NCBI GenBank assembly: GCA_026415235.1
Contig: JAOAHM010000009.1
Span: 1 to 42,719, forward strand
Origin: Ignavibacteria bacterium
GTDB lineage: Bacteria > Bacteroidota > Ignavibacteria > Ch128b
Direction of reading: 5' to 3'
Length of the DNA stretch: 42,719 nt
The notes below the pieces were generated by a model. That model saw only the letters and a program-made list of their open reading frames with translations, had not been told where the DNA came from and did no database searches. Of the stretch, positions 17,813 to 27,349 are shown piece by piece (the first letter of the stretch is position 1; each line of letters opens with the position of its first letter). The position numbers and the translations under genes are program-made.

Positions 17813-18124
17813 TTCAAAATCATTTGTGGTTTATCTATATATTTTGAGAAACAAGTTAATCTCTCCAGTTGCTTGTCAAAGTTTTTCATTTGAATTGAAA
17901 AGTTTTAGTTCATCTCACCTAAAAATTTTTTAGCATATCTAAAATCTCACTACTTGTTTAGCTATGATGTAAGTATTTAGCTAAATCAAAAGCCTTTTTT
18001 ATGAAAGCAAGTAATTTAAAATCAAATTTATTTGGAGGTTAATTAATTCTTCCTTCGAAGAATCGAGCTTTAGTAAATAAAATCGCATCTCAGTAAATTT
18101 GAAAAATTAATTAAGGAGATAAAA
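17813..18124. other. Upstream region of the transhydrogenase operon
   Basis: This 312-bp spacer holds TTTAGCTA twice, at 17957-17964 and 17976-17983, starts 19 bp apart. The second copy extends to a 10-bp palindrome TTTAGCTAAA, a possible regulator site. A small hairpin (TTCTTC/GAAGAA, 18047-18062) follows an orphan GGAGG at 18034-18038 that has no start codon after it. A good GGAGAT lies just before the GTG of the first transhydrogenase gene. No gene was recognised. Confidence 0.45.
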
Positions 18125-19273
18125 GTGGTTATAGGTGTACCAAAAGAAATTTATCCTGGCGAAAATCGTGTTGCAGTAGTGCCTGATGTTGCCGGGAAAT
18201 TTATTAAGAAAGGTTTTGAAGTTTTAATCGAGAAGGACGCAGGACTTAATGCTGGCTTTACTAACGAAGATTATGAAAAAGCTGGCGTGAAAGTCATTGC
18301 AGATTTACAGGAGCTTTATAATCAATCGGACATTGTTTTGAAAGTCCAGAGACCAATTGAACATCCTCAGTTTGGAAAAAATGAACTTGAATTGATGAAG
18401 AAGGGAACGCTTTTGATTACTTTCATGTATTCACTTCACTATCCTGAACTCGCGAAAAAAGCAGCTGAACTTGGAATTGATGTTATTTCTATGGATGCAA
18501 TTCCTCGAACAACTCTTGCTCAACCAATGGATGCACTGAGCTCCCAAGCTAACATAGCAGGTTACAAAGCTGTAATTATAGCAGCAAATCATCTTCACAA
18601 AATTTTCCCATTAATGATGACAGCAGCAGGAACAATCTCACCAGCAAAAGTTGTCATAATGGGCGCAGGTGTTGCAGGACTTCAAGCGCTTGGAACTGCG
18701 AAAAGACTCGGTGCTGTGGTTTGGGTATCTGATATTAGACCTGCTGTGAAAGAAGAAGTTCAAAGTCTTGGTGGAAAATTTATTGAAGTTGAAACTGATG
18801 AATCAATGCAAGATGAAGGAGGATATGCAAAAGAAGCTTCACCAGAATTTTTGAAGAAGCAACAAGAGTTAATCGCAAAGCATGTTTCTGAAGCAGATAT
18901 AGTTATAACTACTGCACTTGTTCCAGGTAAAAGAGCACCACTTTTAATTACTGAAGAAATGATTAAATCAATGAAACCAGGCTCAGTTGTTTTGGATATG
19001 GCAGTTGAATTTGGTGGAAATGTTGAGATAAGTGAAAAAGGAAAAACGGTTAAGAAGTATAATGTAACAATCATTGGTGAACCAAATCTTCCAAGCCTTG
19101 TCCCATATCATGCAAGTGAAATGTATTCAAGGAATTTATTTAATTTGATTAATTATGCTTCCAAGGAAGGGAAGTTCAATCATAATATGGAAGATGAAAT
19201 TATTGGTAAAGCAACGATTGTAAAAGACGGTCAAGTTGTTCATCAAAAAACAAAGGAATTAATCACTAACTAA
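18125..19273 (+). CDS. pntAA: NAD(P) transhydrogenase subunit alpha, part 1 (NAD(H)-binding domain I)
   Basis: This 382-residue soluble subunit holds the NAD(H)-binding domain I of proton-translocating transhydrogenase. It opens with VIGVPKEIYPGENRVAVVPD, as in the alanine dehydrogenase / PntA family. The NAD-binding Rossmann fingerprint is VVIMGAGVAGLQALGTAKRLGA and the mobile loop region lies near DMAVEFGGNVE. In the enzyme, hydride passes from NADH to NADP+ at the cost of the proton gradient, supplying NADPH. The gene starts with GTG after AAGGAGAT. It is followed by the membrane and NADP subunits as separate genes, the three-polypeptide arrangement known from Rhodospirillum rubrum. Confidence 0.96.
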   Translation: MVIGVPKEIYPGENRVAVVPDVAGKFIKKGFEVLIEKDAGLNAGFTNEDYEKAGVKVIADLQELYNQSDIVLKVQRPIEHPQFGKNELELMKKGTLLITFMYSLHYPELAKKAAELGIDVISMDAIPRTTLAQPMDALSSQANIAGYKAVIIAANHLHKIFPLMMTAAGTISPAKVVIMGAGVAGLQALGTAKRLGAVVWVSDIRPAVKEEVQSLGGKFIEVETDESMQDEGGYAKEASPEFLKKQQELIAKHVSEADIVITTALVPGKRAPLLITEEMIKSMKPGSVVLDMAVEFGGNVEISEKGKTVKKYNVTIIGEPNLPSLVPYHASEMYSRNLFNLINYASKEGKFNHNMEDEIIGKATIVKDGQVVHQKTKELITN

Positions 19274-19290
19274 AGAAAGGATAATAAAGT

Positions 19291-19572
19291 ATGGATGGCT
19301 CATTATTAATGCTAATTTATGTATTTGTTTTAGCAATGTTTGTTGGATTTGAGTTGATTACTAAAGTTCCTCCAACTTTGCACACTCCGTTGATGTCAGG
19401 TTCAAACGCAATTTCTGGAATTACAATAGTTGGAGCGTTAATCAGTGCTGGTTTAGAGCAATTTACAATTAGTACGATTCTTGGTTTGATTGCTGTGATT
19501 TTTGCGACAATTAATGTTGTTGGTGGCTTTTTAGTTACAGATAGAATGTTAAAAATGTTCAAAAAAAAGTGA
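19291..19572 (+). CDS. pntAB: NAD(P) transhydrogenase subunit alpha, part 2 (membrane domain)
   Basis: This 93-residue integral membrane subunit has three predicted helices and forms part of the proton channel (domain II). The stretch VPPTLHTPLMSGSNAISGITIVGA is the conserved core of PntA's membrane part, and the C-terminus GGFLVTDRMLKMFKKK is typical. It starts 17 bp after the domain I gene, with AAAGGA upstream, and ends 8 bp before pntB. In enterobacteria this part is fused to domain I. Confidence 0.96.
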   Translation: MDGSLLMLIYVFVLAMFVGFELITKVPPTLHTPLMSGSNAISGITIVGALISAGLEQFTISTILGLIAVIFATINVVGGFLVTDRMLKMFKKK

Positions 19573-19580
19573 GCTGATAT

Positions 19581-20975
19581 ATGGATACATTAATTAAAAT
19601 TGCTTATTTAGTTGCTTCGACTTTTTTCATCTTTGGAATTAAATTTTTAGCATCTCCAAAAACAGCTCGAAGAGGAAATTTATTTTCAGCCATAGGAATG
19701 CTAATTGCAATTGTAGTTACTTTGTTTGATAAACATGTTTTGACATTCGAATGGATAATTATTGGTTTGATTGTTGGTTCTGTGGTTGGAACAATTATGG
19801 CGATTAAAGTGCCAATGACTGGAATGCCTCAAATGGTTGGATTGTTGAATGGATTTGGTGGTGGAGCTTCGATGTTAGTTGCTCTTTCTGAATATTACAA
19901 AATTCATCTTGGAACTGTAAAAGGATTGAGTTTCAATACTGAATTAACAATTACAATTGCATTGAGTATTTTAATCGGTGCTGTAACATTTACAGGTTCT
20001 TTGATTGCATTTGGAAAACTTCAAGGAATTGTAACGGGAAAAGTTGTTAAGTATCCGGGTCAACATCCTTTGAATTTATTTTTATTGATTCTCGTTGTAG
20101 CAGGTTCAATTTATTTTGCATTAAATCCAGAACTTGAGTGGTTGATATTAACTGTCTCTGGAATTTCTTTGGTTCTTGGTGTCCTGCTTGTTCTTCCAAT
20201 TGGTGGTGCAGATATGCCCGTTGCAATTTCACTTTTGAATTCATATTCAGGACTTGCAGCTGCATCAACAGGATTTGTTCTTCAGAATGAACAATTGATT
20301 GTTGCAGGTGCTTTGGTTGGTGCATCAGGAATAATTTTGACGAATATTATGTGTAAGGGAATGAATCGTTCTTTAATGAATGTCGTTCTCGGTGGATGGG
20401 AGTCGGCTGGTTCGAGTGGTCCTGCAACAACAACAATCAAAGGAAATGTTAAAGCAGTTGAAGCCGAAGAACTTGCAATGCTTTTTGATGCAGCTGAAAA
20501 TATAATTATTGTTCCTGGGTATGGAATGGCAGTTGCACAAGCTCAGCATGCTGTTCGTGATTTATTCAATATTCTTGAAGCGAAAGGCAAGAATGTTCGA
20601 TTTGCAATTCATCCAGTTGCTGGAAGAATGCCTGGTCACATGAATGTATTGCTTGCAGAAGCTCAAGTTCCTTATGATAAGCTTTATGCTATGGAAGATA
20701 TAAATGACGATTTTCCAAATACTGATATTGCTTTTGTAATTGGTGCAAATGATGTTGTAAATCCTGCAGCTCGTCACGATAAAAATTCCCCAATTTATGG
20801 AATGCCGATTTTGAATGTTGATTATGCTAAAACAGTTGTAATAAATAAACGTTCACTTAATGTTGGTTATGCAGGAATAGAAAATGAATTATTCTTCTAC
20901 CCAAATGCATTGATGTATTTCGGTGATGCGAAAGAAGCAGTTAATAAATTGGTTCATGAATTAAAAAATCTCTAA
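19581..20975 (+). CDS. pntB: NAD(P) transhydrogenase subunit beta
   Basis: This 464-residue subunit has about nine membrane helices in the first 270 residues, completing the proton channel, then the NADP(H)-binding domain III. Conserved pieces include MTGMPQMVGLLNGFGGGAS in the membrane part, GYGMAVAQAQHAVRDL (the NADP-binding fingerprint), HPVAGRMPGHMNVLLAEA, IGANDVVNPAA, and KRSLNVGYAGIENELF. Together with the two upstream genes it makes a complete enzyme in the inner membrane. The operon is closed by a strong hairpin terminator 30 bp downstream. No unusual substitutions were noticed. Confidence 0.97.
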   Translation: MDTLIKIAYLVASTFFIFGIKFLASPKTARRGNLFSAIGMLIAIVVTLFDKHVLTFEWIIIGLIVGSVVGTIMAIKVPMTGMPQMVGLLNGFGGGASMLVALSEYYKIHLGTVKGLSFNTELTITIALSILIGAVTFTGSLIAFGKLQGIVTGKVVKYPGQHPLNLFLLILVVAGSIYFALNPELEWLILTVSGISLVLGVLLVLPIGGADMPVAISLLNSYSGLAAASTGFVLQNEQLIVAGALVGASGIILTNIMCKGMNRSLMNVVLGGWESAGSSGPATTTIKGNVKAVEAEELAMLFDAAENIIIVPGYGMAVAQAQHAVRDLFNILEAKGKNVRFAIHPVAGRMPGHMNVLLAEAQVPYDKLYAMEDINDDFPNTDIAFVIGANDVVNPAARHDKNSPIYGMPILNVDYAKTVVINKRSLNVGYAGIENELFFYPNALMYFGDAKEAVNKLVHELKNL

Positions 20976-21002
20976 GAAATTTTCATATCAATTTTAGATT
21001 TT

Positions 21003-21036
21003 AAGGTCAGTCAATAATATTGGCTGACCTTTTTTA
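21003..21036 (+). terminator. Intrinsic terminator of the pnt operon
   Basis: A 10-bp stem (21005-21014 with 21020-21029, one U-G wobble) has a five-base loop TAATA and is followed by six T. It lies 30 bp after the pntB stop. Confidence 0.93.
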
Positions 21037-21431
21037 TTTTAATATGATACTGTTCATTCAAACTTTCTTAAATTCATTCAATTCTTTGAGAACACAAAAC
21101 CATCTCATTAAATACATCTTCGAAAAATATCATAACCAAAGTTGGGAGTTTTCAAAGTATTATCCTCATCTTTATTTGAAAAATTTTTTTGATTTATTTT
21201 TTCTCCGAATTAATCCAAGACGAATAATAAAAGAAATGCATCATAATCAATTGGTTATTGAAGAAAATTCAATCATAAAAATATTTGTGATTTGTGTGAA
21301 CAAGTGTGAGTTAAATTAGAATATGATGTTTAAAATATTATTGATGTAATTTTGGATAACTTACTTATCATGATTTTAATGGTTTCGGTTTGATATGATT
21401 TTTACTGGGAAAAATTTGTATGAGATTATTT

Positions 21432-21465
21432 AAAAAAGAAAACCCGGACAAACTGCCCGGGTTTT
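21432..21465 (-). terminator. Intrinsic terminator of the giant secreted-protein gene
   Basis: AAAACCCGG (21439-21447) pairs with CCGGGTTTT (21457-21465) around a nine-base loop. On the minus strand the stem is followed by a T-rich run (complement of 21432-21442), 29 bp beyond the stop codon of the giant gene. Confidence 0.88.
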
Positions 21466-21493
21466 CCGCAGGAAGGGAGTGTAACTTGCAGAA

Positions 21494-24400
21494 TTACTTC
21501 TGCAAAATCATCTTTCTCACTGCACTATATGATTCACTCTGTAACTTGTAGAAATAAATTCCAGAGCTCAATTGACTTGCATCAAATCTGACTGAGTAAA
21601 CACCTGGTTCTTTAACTTCATCAACTAAAGTAGCTATTTCTTTTCCTAACACATTGTATACTTTGATTGTAACTCTTTCTGGTTTTGCAACCGAATATTC
21701 AATCAATGTACTTGGGTTGAATGGATTCGGATAGTTCTGAGCAAGATTGAATTCTTTTGGTAACTCAGCATTACCATTTGTTTCGTTGTGTTTCTTCAAG
21801 AAGACGATGTTCTTAATCTCAACATTAATATTGTTGAGAGTTGGATTGTCAGATTTTGTTATCATCAAGGATAACTTTCTAATTAATCGTGGATCGAGTG
21901 GAGAGTTACCATTAAGTTGTTTGAATTCAGTAAATGGTATTGTAATTTCTTGCTCTGAACCATCTAAAGTAATTCTCTTCAGATGATAATCGAAATTCTT
22001 AATACCATCTTGTTCGAGTCTTACTTGGACTTTTCCATAACCACGGATTGTGAATCTTATTGCATAGTAATCGCTTAAATCGTATGGTGCGGTGTTAGCA
22101 GTCAATGATCTAAACAATGTTATCCAATCACCAAGCTGACCGCTGATTTTTGCACCACCACTCAATACCATTGATTCTTTTGGCAATGAATTCAATGATG
22201 GAGTTGAAAAGATATTTGTAACGAATTCGTTGACTTTCGAATTACTTCCATTCAAGTAAGTATATGCACCACCACTCACAAAGATTTCATCCTTGAAACC
22301 ATTCGTTGAATTGATATAGACATTAGCATCAGAAAGAACACCAGTATTGATGATTAGTGTGTTCACTCCAGGATTTATCTGGAATGTTCTCACGAATTCT
22401 TGTCTCGAACCACCTTGTACTTCACGAGCTTTGAAACGAATTGTGATATTATCTGAAATTGGTTGTTCGTTGTTCACAATCAATTCAATCGTTCCATTAT
22501 GATTGTATTTACCTTTTTTGACATATACAAGTGATGTTGGGACAGAATTCTTGTTCAAATATTCAACTTGACCTTTTGACTTGAATTGTTCGAGTATCAT
22601 TTCTGTTAGATAAATAGCGTTCTGGAAGTTGCTTCCCCAGACTTGGAAGTTATAAACATTAGTTGCGTTTGATGGAACAGAATATTCTTCAATTAACCAT
22701 CGTGAGTCAACAAGATATTTGTTACCAACTTCGTAAATGCTGAAGTGAATTGTATAATCTTTAATTCCTTCGTCTGCTTTATCGAGAACAGAAGCAAAGA
22801 AGTAGTGATTATCAATTTTCACTTGAGAAATGTAATCGAGTTCAGCATTGATTAATCTATCGCAAATTGCTTTTGTATGTTCATAGATATAAGGAGGATT
22901 TGTAGTTGTAGCGAATACACTAGCAATTCTTACTTCACCTTTTGCAAGAGCAAGATTGTAATCAACAGCATAGGCAGATGTTGCATTAGAAATTCCAAGG
23001 ATATCAAATGGAGTAGTTTCAACTGGTCGAGAACCCATCGGACCAACTGGTGGGAAGATATCTTGCAATCCAATTGATGCCGTAAATGGAGTCTTTTGAG
23101 TTCTTAAAATTTTCGTTGTCATTCCGTATTCAATCTTTGTTAATCTTTGCAATAACAAGTCAGCAAGATTTGCATTTGATTCAACACCAGCATCAAAACC
23201 ACCACCGCAAGAATCTGGTAAAGGTGGGCATGTCAGATAACCATAGTTGCAATCGCAAGCGAAGTTGTAATTTATCTTGGATACAACATCATTCAATGTT
23301 TGAATTGAGAATGGAGTTGTTCCACCGCCTAATGCTTTGTTTGCAAGTAATAAGACTTCATAAACTTTGTAATCTTTCATTGGACCTGAAGCAATAACAA
23401 GATTACCAAGTTTTGTTGTTGAAGTTGAGCCAAGCAAACCAGAGTCGTTGAAAGCAACATTTAATGCAAGGGCAGCCACATTACCAGCGAATTGTCCAGC
23501 TGGAGTTGTTGTCGGATTAACATAACTCATTGTGAGTTGTCCAGCTGTACCCATTTGTGGTAAGAAGTTTTTAAGTGCTGTTGCATTAGTGAATGTTATA
23601 GTATGAGGTGAACCTGCATCACCAATCTTGAATCCACTTGGGAAGAGTTGATTAAATTTATTCATTAATAGAGATTTTGCAGGTTCAAGGCACCATTGAT
23701 CTTGAGTATATGTCTTGTATTTGGTTAAATCGCAAGGTTCGGGTGTTGGTTTAACCTTATCACCAAAGAGTATGTTAGTTACATTTGATGAAGAAACTGT
23801 TATGAAGAATGAATTTGGTGTTGTACTAATATATCCAGGAGGATCAATTTCTTGAACATGATATTGTCCAGGTAATACATTTGTGAATGTAAACTGACCC
23901 TGTGTATTTGTAAGTGTTGTAGCAATCAAGTTAGCAGAGGTACCCCATAACTTAATCAAAACATTTGGAATGCCTACTTCACCAAAATCTTTAATTCCGT
24001 TACCATTTGCATCATTAAATACCATTCCACTTACTTCAAATGTTGGTGGGCAGATATAAATTCCTGCATCCCATTTTGTAGAATTGTTATCACAGTTCTG
24101 TGGATCAACTGGGAAGCAAGCTGTTTTTCCAGTTTGTGGATCCACATCTGAGTCTAATTGATCATTTGAACCAACATCTTTAAGTGTAAATGCATATCCA
24201 GTTGGAATATTTTCAAATTTGATATAATAATTTCCTGCTGGAACATTTGAGAATGAATAGTAACCTTGAGAGTTAGTAAACTTCACATCAATTGGTGTAG
24301 AAGTTGAGCATGCATATAAGATTACTTTTACATTTGCTACACCAGGTTCATTAACATCTTGCAAACCATTCTTATTTACATCTTCCCAAACTCTATCACC

Positions 24401-26911
24401 AATCGAGCAGAATTGCTGAGGTGGTGCACAATAAATTCCAGCATCCCATCTTGTGGAGTTACTATCACAGTTATTTGCATCAATATTAAAGCAAACTGTC
24501 AAACCTGTGGATGGATCTGCATCAGAATCTAACAAATCATTTGAACCAGCATCTTTTATTGTGAAATTCCAACCACTTGGGATGTCATAAAACTTAATTT
24601 GATAGTTTCCAGAAGGTACATTATTGAAAACATAATTACCATTTGAATTAGTCGTAGTAATTTCAACTACACTCGAATTTGAGCAATTAATCAATTTCAC
24701 TTTGATATTTGGTACACCAGGTTCTCCAGCATCTTGAATACCATTTTGATTCAAATCATTCCAAACTCTATCACCAATTGAACATGTAGGAAGTTGATAA
24801 ATTCCAGCATCTACATTTGTCAAGTTTTGTCCACTTAAAAGATTAATGCAATGTGATTTCCATGTCAAAGGATCGATATCAGAATCTTTTGTATCATCTG
24901 AACCTTGATTTACAGGTGAAAATGCATATCCATTTGGTAATTGAACGAGTATCTGATAAGAACCAGGATTTAAGCTATCAAATTTGTAGAAACCATTACT
25001 GTTTGTTGTGACTTCTTTAATCCAGTTATTGCTGCAATCATATAGTTTGACTATAACATTAGGCATGCCTGGTTCACCAACATCTTGAATGCCGTTCTTA
25101 TTCAAGTCATTCCAAACAAAATCGCCAATTGAACCTTTCTTGATTACTTGTACTTTATCACCAAAGTTGTTGTTATAACTCTTCTCACCTTGATTGACGG
25201 TTCGAATAATTTCATTTGGAGTTGTGCTGATGTAACCAGGTAAATCATTCTCCTTAATCTTATATGTTCCAGGAATTAAATAAGTGAAGCAATATTCACC
25301 ATTAACTCCAGTAGTTGTTGAAGCGACAAATTCACCAGAAGGCATTTCGAATAATTCGATTAATACATCGGCAATTCCAGTTTCAGAAGGTTGCTTTACG
25401 CCATCACCATTCTCGTCATTAAATACCATTCCACATATATCTGCGGATAAAATGTCGCCAAAGTTGTTATTCTGTGAGTTTTGACCTGAAGACAATGATA
25501 GATTAATGAAGTTCGGTGTAGTGCTTCTATAATTTTCGGGATCAATCTCTTCAATTGTATATATACCAGGTATTAATCCAGAAAACTCGTAGTAACCACT
25601 TGAGTTTGTAGTAGTGGTTCCAATAATTACACCATCTTTATCGTATAGTTTAATTGTAACATTTGCAAGTGGACCTTCACCAGAATCTTTAACGCCATTC
25701 TTGTTTGCATCAACAAAAACATATCCAGAAATTTTAGCAAGTTGTTGTCCACACTTATATCCAAAGTTGATATTAATTTTATTTTCACCACTTGCTAAGC
25801 TTACTGATTTTGGATTTGGTGGGTTAGTTAAGATTAATAAATCGGGATCTACAACTTTTACACTATAATTTCCTGCATTCAAATTCGAAAACTTGTAAAA
25901 TCCTACTTCGCTGGTGAATGTTGAGTCAATTAATATTGAACCTGCATATAAATAAACTTTTACATTTGGTAAACCAAATTCACTGGAATCAAGAACGCCA
26001 TTTCCATTTAAATCAAAGAAAACTGTTCCAGATATCGAACCAAGTTGTGGTAAATCAGGACATCTTAAGAACCCTTTGTTGTATTTACCCTTGTCAAAGT
26101 TTTCATTAATTGCAGAAACGACTTCATTCAATTGTGAAATTGAATATGGAGTTGTTCCACCGCCAAGTGCAGTATTTGCAATATCAAGAACCTCATAAAC
26201 AGTTTTACCAGCAAGAGGTCCTGCATTAACTATTAACTCGCCAAGTTTTACTGAACCACTTCCAATTTTTCCTGCATCACTAAAAGCGACATTCATCTTT
26301 AGAGCAACAACTTGTCCAGCAAATACACCAGCTTTTGTGCTTGTAGGATTAATATAGTTTTTATCTAAAGCTTTTGGACTACCACCTTGCGGTAAGAAAT
26401 TCTCAACTGCACTAGCTGAAGTAAGTTTTAATTTGTAAATGCCTCCAACTTCAAGTCCATTTGGGAATACTTCTGCAAAATATAAATCCCGAATTGTTCC
26501 AGGGTTATCAGATGAACTTGGTATGGTTGTTAATTGAGTAATTTTATAAGTAAATCCATCGGATGTAACTGTCATACCGATGTAAATTGGTTGCGAGCAA
26601 GAAGTATGAATAACAACAGACTTCCCGTTTGGAAATGTGAAGGTTGTGTTGGAACCTAATTTATCAGTTCCATTTCCCTTCGAGACTTCTGCTCCGGTTT
26701 CAAGCTGTTTTACTGTAATAAAAGTCACTCCACTACAAATTTTTCCTCCCTTGTTTCCCCATCCTCCTTGAGTGTAAGTGACAAAATTATTCAAATTACA
26801 ACTTGAACTTTGCCCATAAATTTCAAATGGGAAAGTAATTGCAATAACTATAAAGATACTCAAGAGTATCTTGGTTATTTGTAAAAATAGATTTTGTATA
26901 TTTGGTTTCAT
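21494..26911 (-). CDS. Giant secreted protein with seven SdrD/Cna-B-like repeats and type IX secretion sorting domain
   Basis: This protein of about 1805 residues has these parts in order. A signal peptide (ILLSIFIVIAITFPFEIYG) is followed by a first copy of an unnamed domain beginning at CNLNNFVTYTQ and ending near GFLRCP (to about residue 290). Seven SdrD/Cna-B-like repeats follow, beginning near residues 295, 396, 497, 597, 714, 839 and 960 in GTG numbering, each with a [VF].D.N.[ND]G..D..E core. Three of them (597-960) have long DSD.DP...DAGIY endings and several Cys. A shorter second copy of the unnamed domain (about 1064-1235), a long unassigned part, and a CBM11/CIA30-like beta region (about 1590-1715) come next. 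The chain ends in a sorting domain with NYPNPFNPST and a Lys C-terminus. It is expected at the cell surface or released by type IX secretion. I prefer the ATG at 26911, preceded by GGAGG, over GTG at 26923. Confidence 0.9.
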   Translation of the reverse strand: MKPNIQNLFLQITKILLSIFIVIAITFPFEIYGQSSSCNLNNFVTYTQGGWGNKGGKICSGVTFITVKQLETGAEVSKGNGTDKLGSNTTFTFPNGKSVVIHTSCSQPIYIGMTVTSDGFTYKITQLTTIPSSSDNPGTIRDLYFAEVFPNGLEVGGIYKLKLTSASAVENFLPQGGSPKALDKNYINPTSTKAGVFAGQVVALKMNVAFSDAGKIGSGSVKLGELIVNAGPLAGKTVYEVLDIANTALGGGTTPYSISQLNEVVSAINENFDKGKYNKGFLRCPDLPQLGSISGTVFFDLNGNGVLDSSEFGLPNVKVYLYAGSILIDSTFTSEVGFYKFSNLNAGNYSVKVVDPDLLILTNPPNPKSVSLASGENKININFGYKCGQQLAKISGYVFVDANKNGVKDSGEGPLANVTIKLYDKDGVIIGTTTTNSSGYYEFSGLIPGIYTIEEIDPENYRSTTPNFINLSLSSGQNSQNNNFGDILSADICGMVFNDENGDGVKQPSETGIADVLIELFEMPSGEFVASTTTGVNGEYCFTYLIPGTYKIKENDLPGYISTTPNEIIRTVNQGEKSYNNNFGDKVQVIKKGSIGDFVWNDLNKNGIQDVGEPGMPNVIVKLYDCSNNWIKEVTTNSNGFYKFDSLNPGSYQILVQLPNGYAFSPVNQGSDDTKDSDIDPLTWKSHCINLLSGQNLTNVDAGIYQLPTCSIGDRVWNDLNQNGIQDAGEPGVPNIKVKLINCSNSSVVEITTTNSNGNYVFNNVPSGNYQIKFYDIPSGWNFTIKDAGSNDLLDSDADPSTGLTVCFNIDANNCDSNSTRWDAGIYCAPPQQFCSIGDRVWEDVNKNGLQDVNEPGVANVKVILYACSTSTPIDVKFTNSQGYYSFSNVPAGNYYIKFENIPTGYAFTLKDVGSNDQLDSDVDPQTGKTACFPVDPQNCDNNSTKWDAGIYICPPTFEVSGMVFNDANGNGIKDFGEVGIPNVLIKLWGTSANLIATTLTNTQGQFTFTNVLPGQYHVQEIDPPGYISTTPNSFFITVSSSNVTNILFGDKVKPTPEPCDLTKYKTYTQDQWCLEPAKSLLMNKFNQLFPSGFKIGDAGSPHTITFTNATALKNFLPQMGTAGQLTMSYVNPTTTPAGQFAGNVAALALNVAFNDSGLLGSTSTTKLGNLVIASGPMKDYKVYEVLLLANKALGGGTTPFSIQTLNDVVSKINYNFACDCNYGYLTCPPLPDSCGGGFDAGVESNANLADLLLQRLTKIEYGMTTKILRTQKTPFTASIGLQDIFPPVGPMGSRPVETTPFDILGISNATSAYAVDYNLALAKGEVRIASVFATTTNPPYIYEHTKAICDRLINAELDYISQVKIDNHYFFASVLDKADEGIKDYTIHFSIYEVGNKYLVDSRWLIEEYSVPSNATNVYNFQVWGSNFQNAIYLTEMILEQFKSKGQVEYLNKNSVPTSLVYVKKGKYNHNGTIELIVNNEQPISDNITIRFKAREVQGGSRQEFVRTFQINPGVNTLIINTGVLSDANVYINSTNGFKDEIFVSGGAYTYLNGSNSKVNEFVTNIFSTPSLNSLPKESMVLSGGAKISGQLGDWITLFRSLTANTAPYDLSDYYAIRFTIRGYGKVQVRLEQDGIKNFDYHLKRITLDGSEQEITIPFTEFKQLNGNSPLDPRLIRKLSLMITKSDNPTLNNINVEIKNIVFLKKHNETNGNAELPKEFNLAQNYPNPFNPSTLIEYSVAKPERVTIKVYNVLGKEIATLVDEVKEPGVYSVRFDASQLSSGIYFYKLQSESYSAVRKMILQK

Positions 26912-27349
26912 GGATACCTCCACCGTTTTGATTTGTTATTTGTTAAAAACTCTTTTTTTCATTAATCAATTAATGCCAATACTTGTGCCTGAAAAAAATC
27001 TTTGATTTTTATGAAATTTTGCAGGTTTAGTAAATTTGATATGTTTCAAAGTGAGAAGTGTCCGATTTGAAATATTTTGAATTAGAAAAGTTATTTGTTC
27101 TAAAGAGGAAGTTTACTCATAATCTTGACAAACAATTTAGTGCAAAGATTTAGAGAGGAAATTTAAAATAAAGAGCCCGGAGCAATGTCCGGGCTAAAAG
27201 GAGGTTCAGGAGAATAGTTTCAAAAGCCAAATTTCTCGGTTTCAAAATATGTTCCACATAAATAGTTTAATTTGCATCCAAAATTTGGATATTTGAAAAT
27301 ACTATTAGGTAATAATTACATTAATGATTGAAAAAATTACAGGTAATTT
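26912..27349. other. Divergent intergenic region with orphan hairpin
   Basis: This roughly 440-bp region lies between the giant-protein gene and the RNA methyltransferase gene and should contain both promoters. A GC-rich hairpin stands at 27174-27195, next to an AAAGGAGG sequence at 27197-27204 that has no start codon after it on the plus strand. The rest is AT-rich and shows no gene. Confidence 0.5.
27163..27195 (-). terminator. Orphan terminator-like hairpin upstream of giant gene
   Basis: AGCCCGGA (27174-27181) pairs with TCCGGGCT (27188-27195) around a six-base loop. On the minus strand it is followed by CTTTATTTT, like the terminator at 21432-21465, and both have a C/T-rich tract just before the stem. 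There is no minus-strand gene for it to end; it could be a leader attenuator of the giant gene or a relic. Confidence 0.45.

Larger units (their letters stand above)
20976..21493. other. Convergent intergenic region with two terminators
   Basis: About 520 bp lie between pntB and the end of the giant secreted-protein gene. Each end carries its own terminator, listed separately. The roughly 400 bp between them is AT-rich; one weak ORF (21043-21319 from its first ATG) has no recognisable domain or ribosome binding site and I do not count it as a gene. Confidence 0.5.

Noticed and set aside
21020-21319. A 99-codon plus-strand ORF after pntB
   Set aside because: It begins with TTG inside the terminator hairpin, has no ribosome binding site and its translation is low-complexity and rich in Phe, Ile, Leu and Asn, as expected from AT-rich noncoding DNA.
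23086-25868. Several plus-strand ORFs of 60-105 codons inside the giant gene, and similar antisense ORFs elsewhere (34598-34993, 39954-40406, 11646-11987)
   Set aside because: They lie opposite genes with clear domain signatures and show no domain or start signal of their own.
24020-26050. Regularly spaced similar DNA segments resembling a repeat array
   Set aside because: They are the coding repeats of the SdrD/Cna-B-like domains, about 300-375 bp apart and diverged; there is no short identical repeat with unique spacers as in CRISPR.
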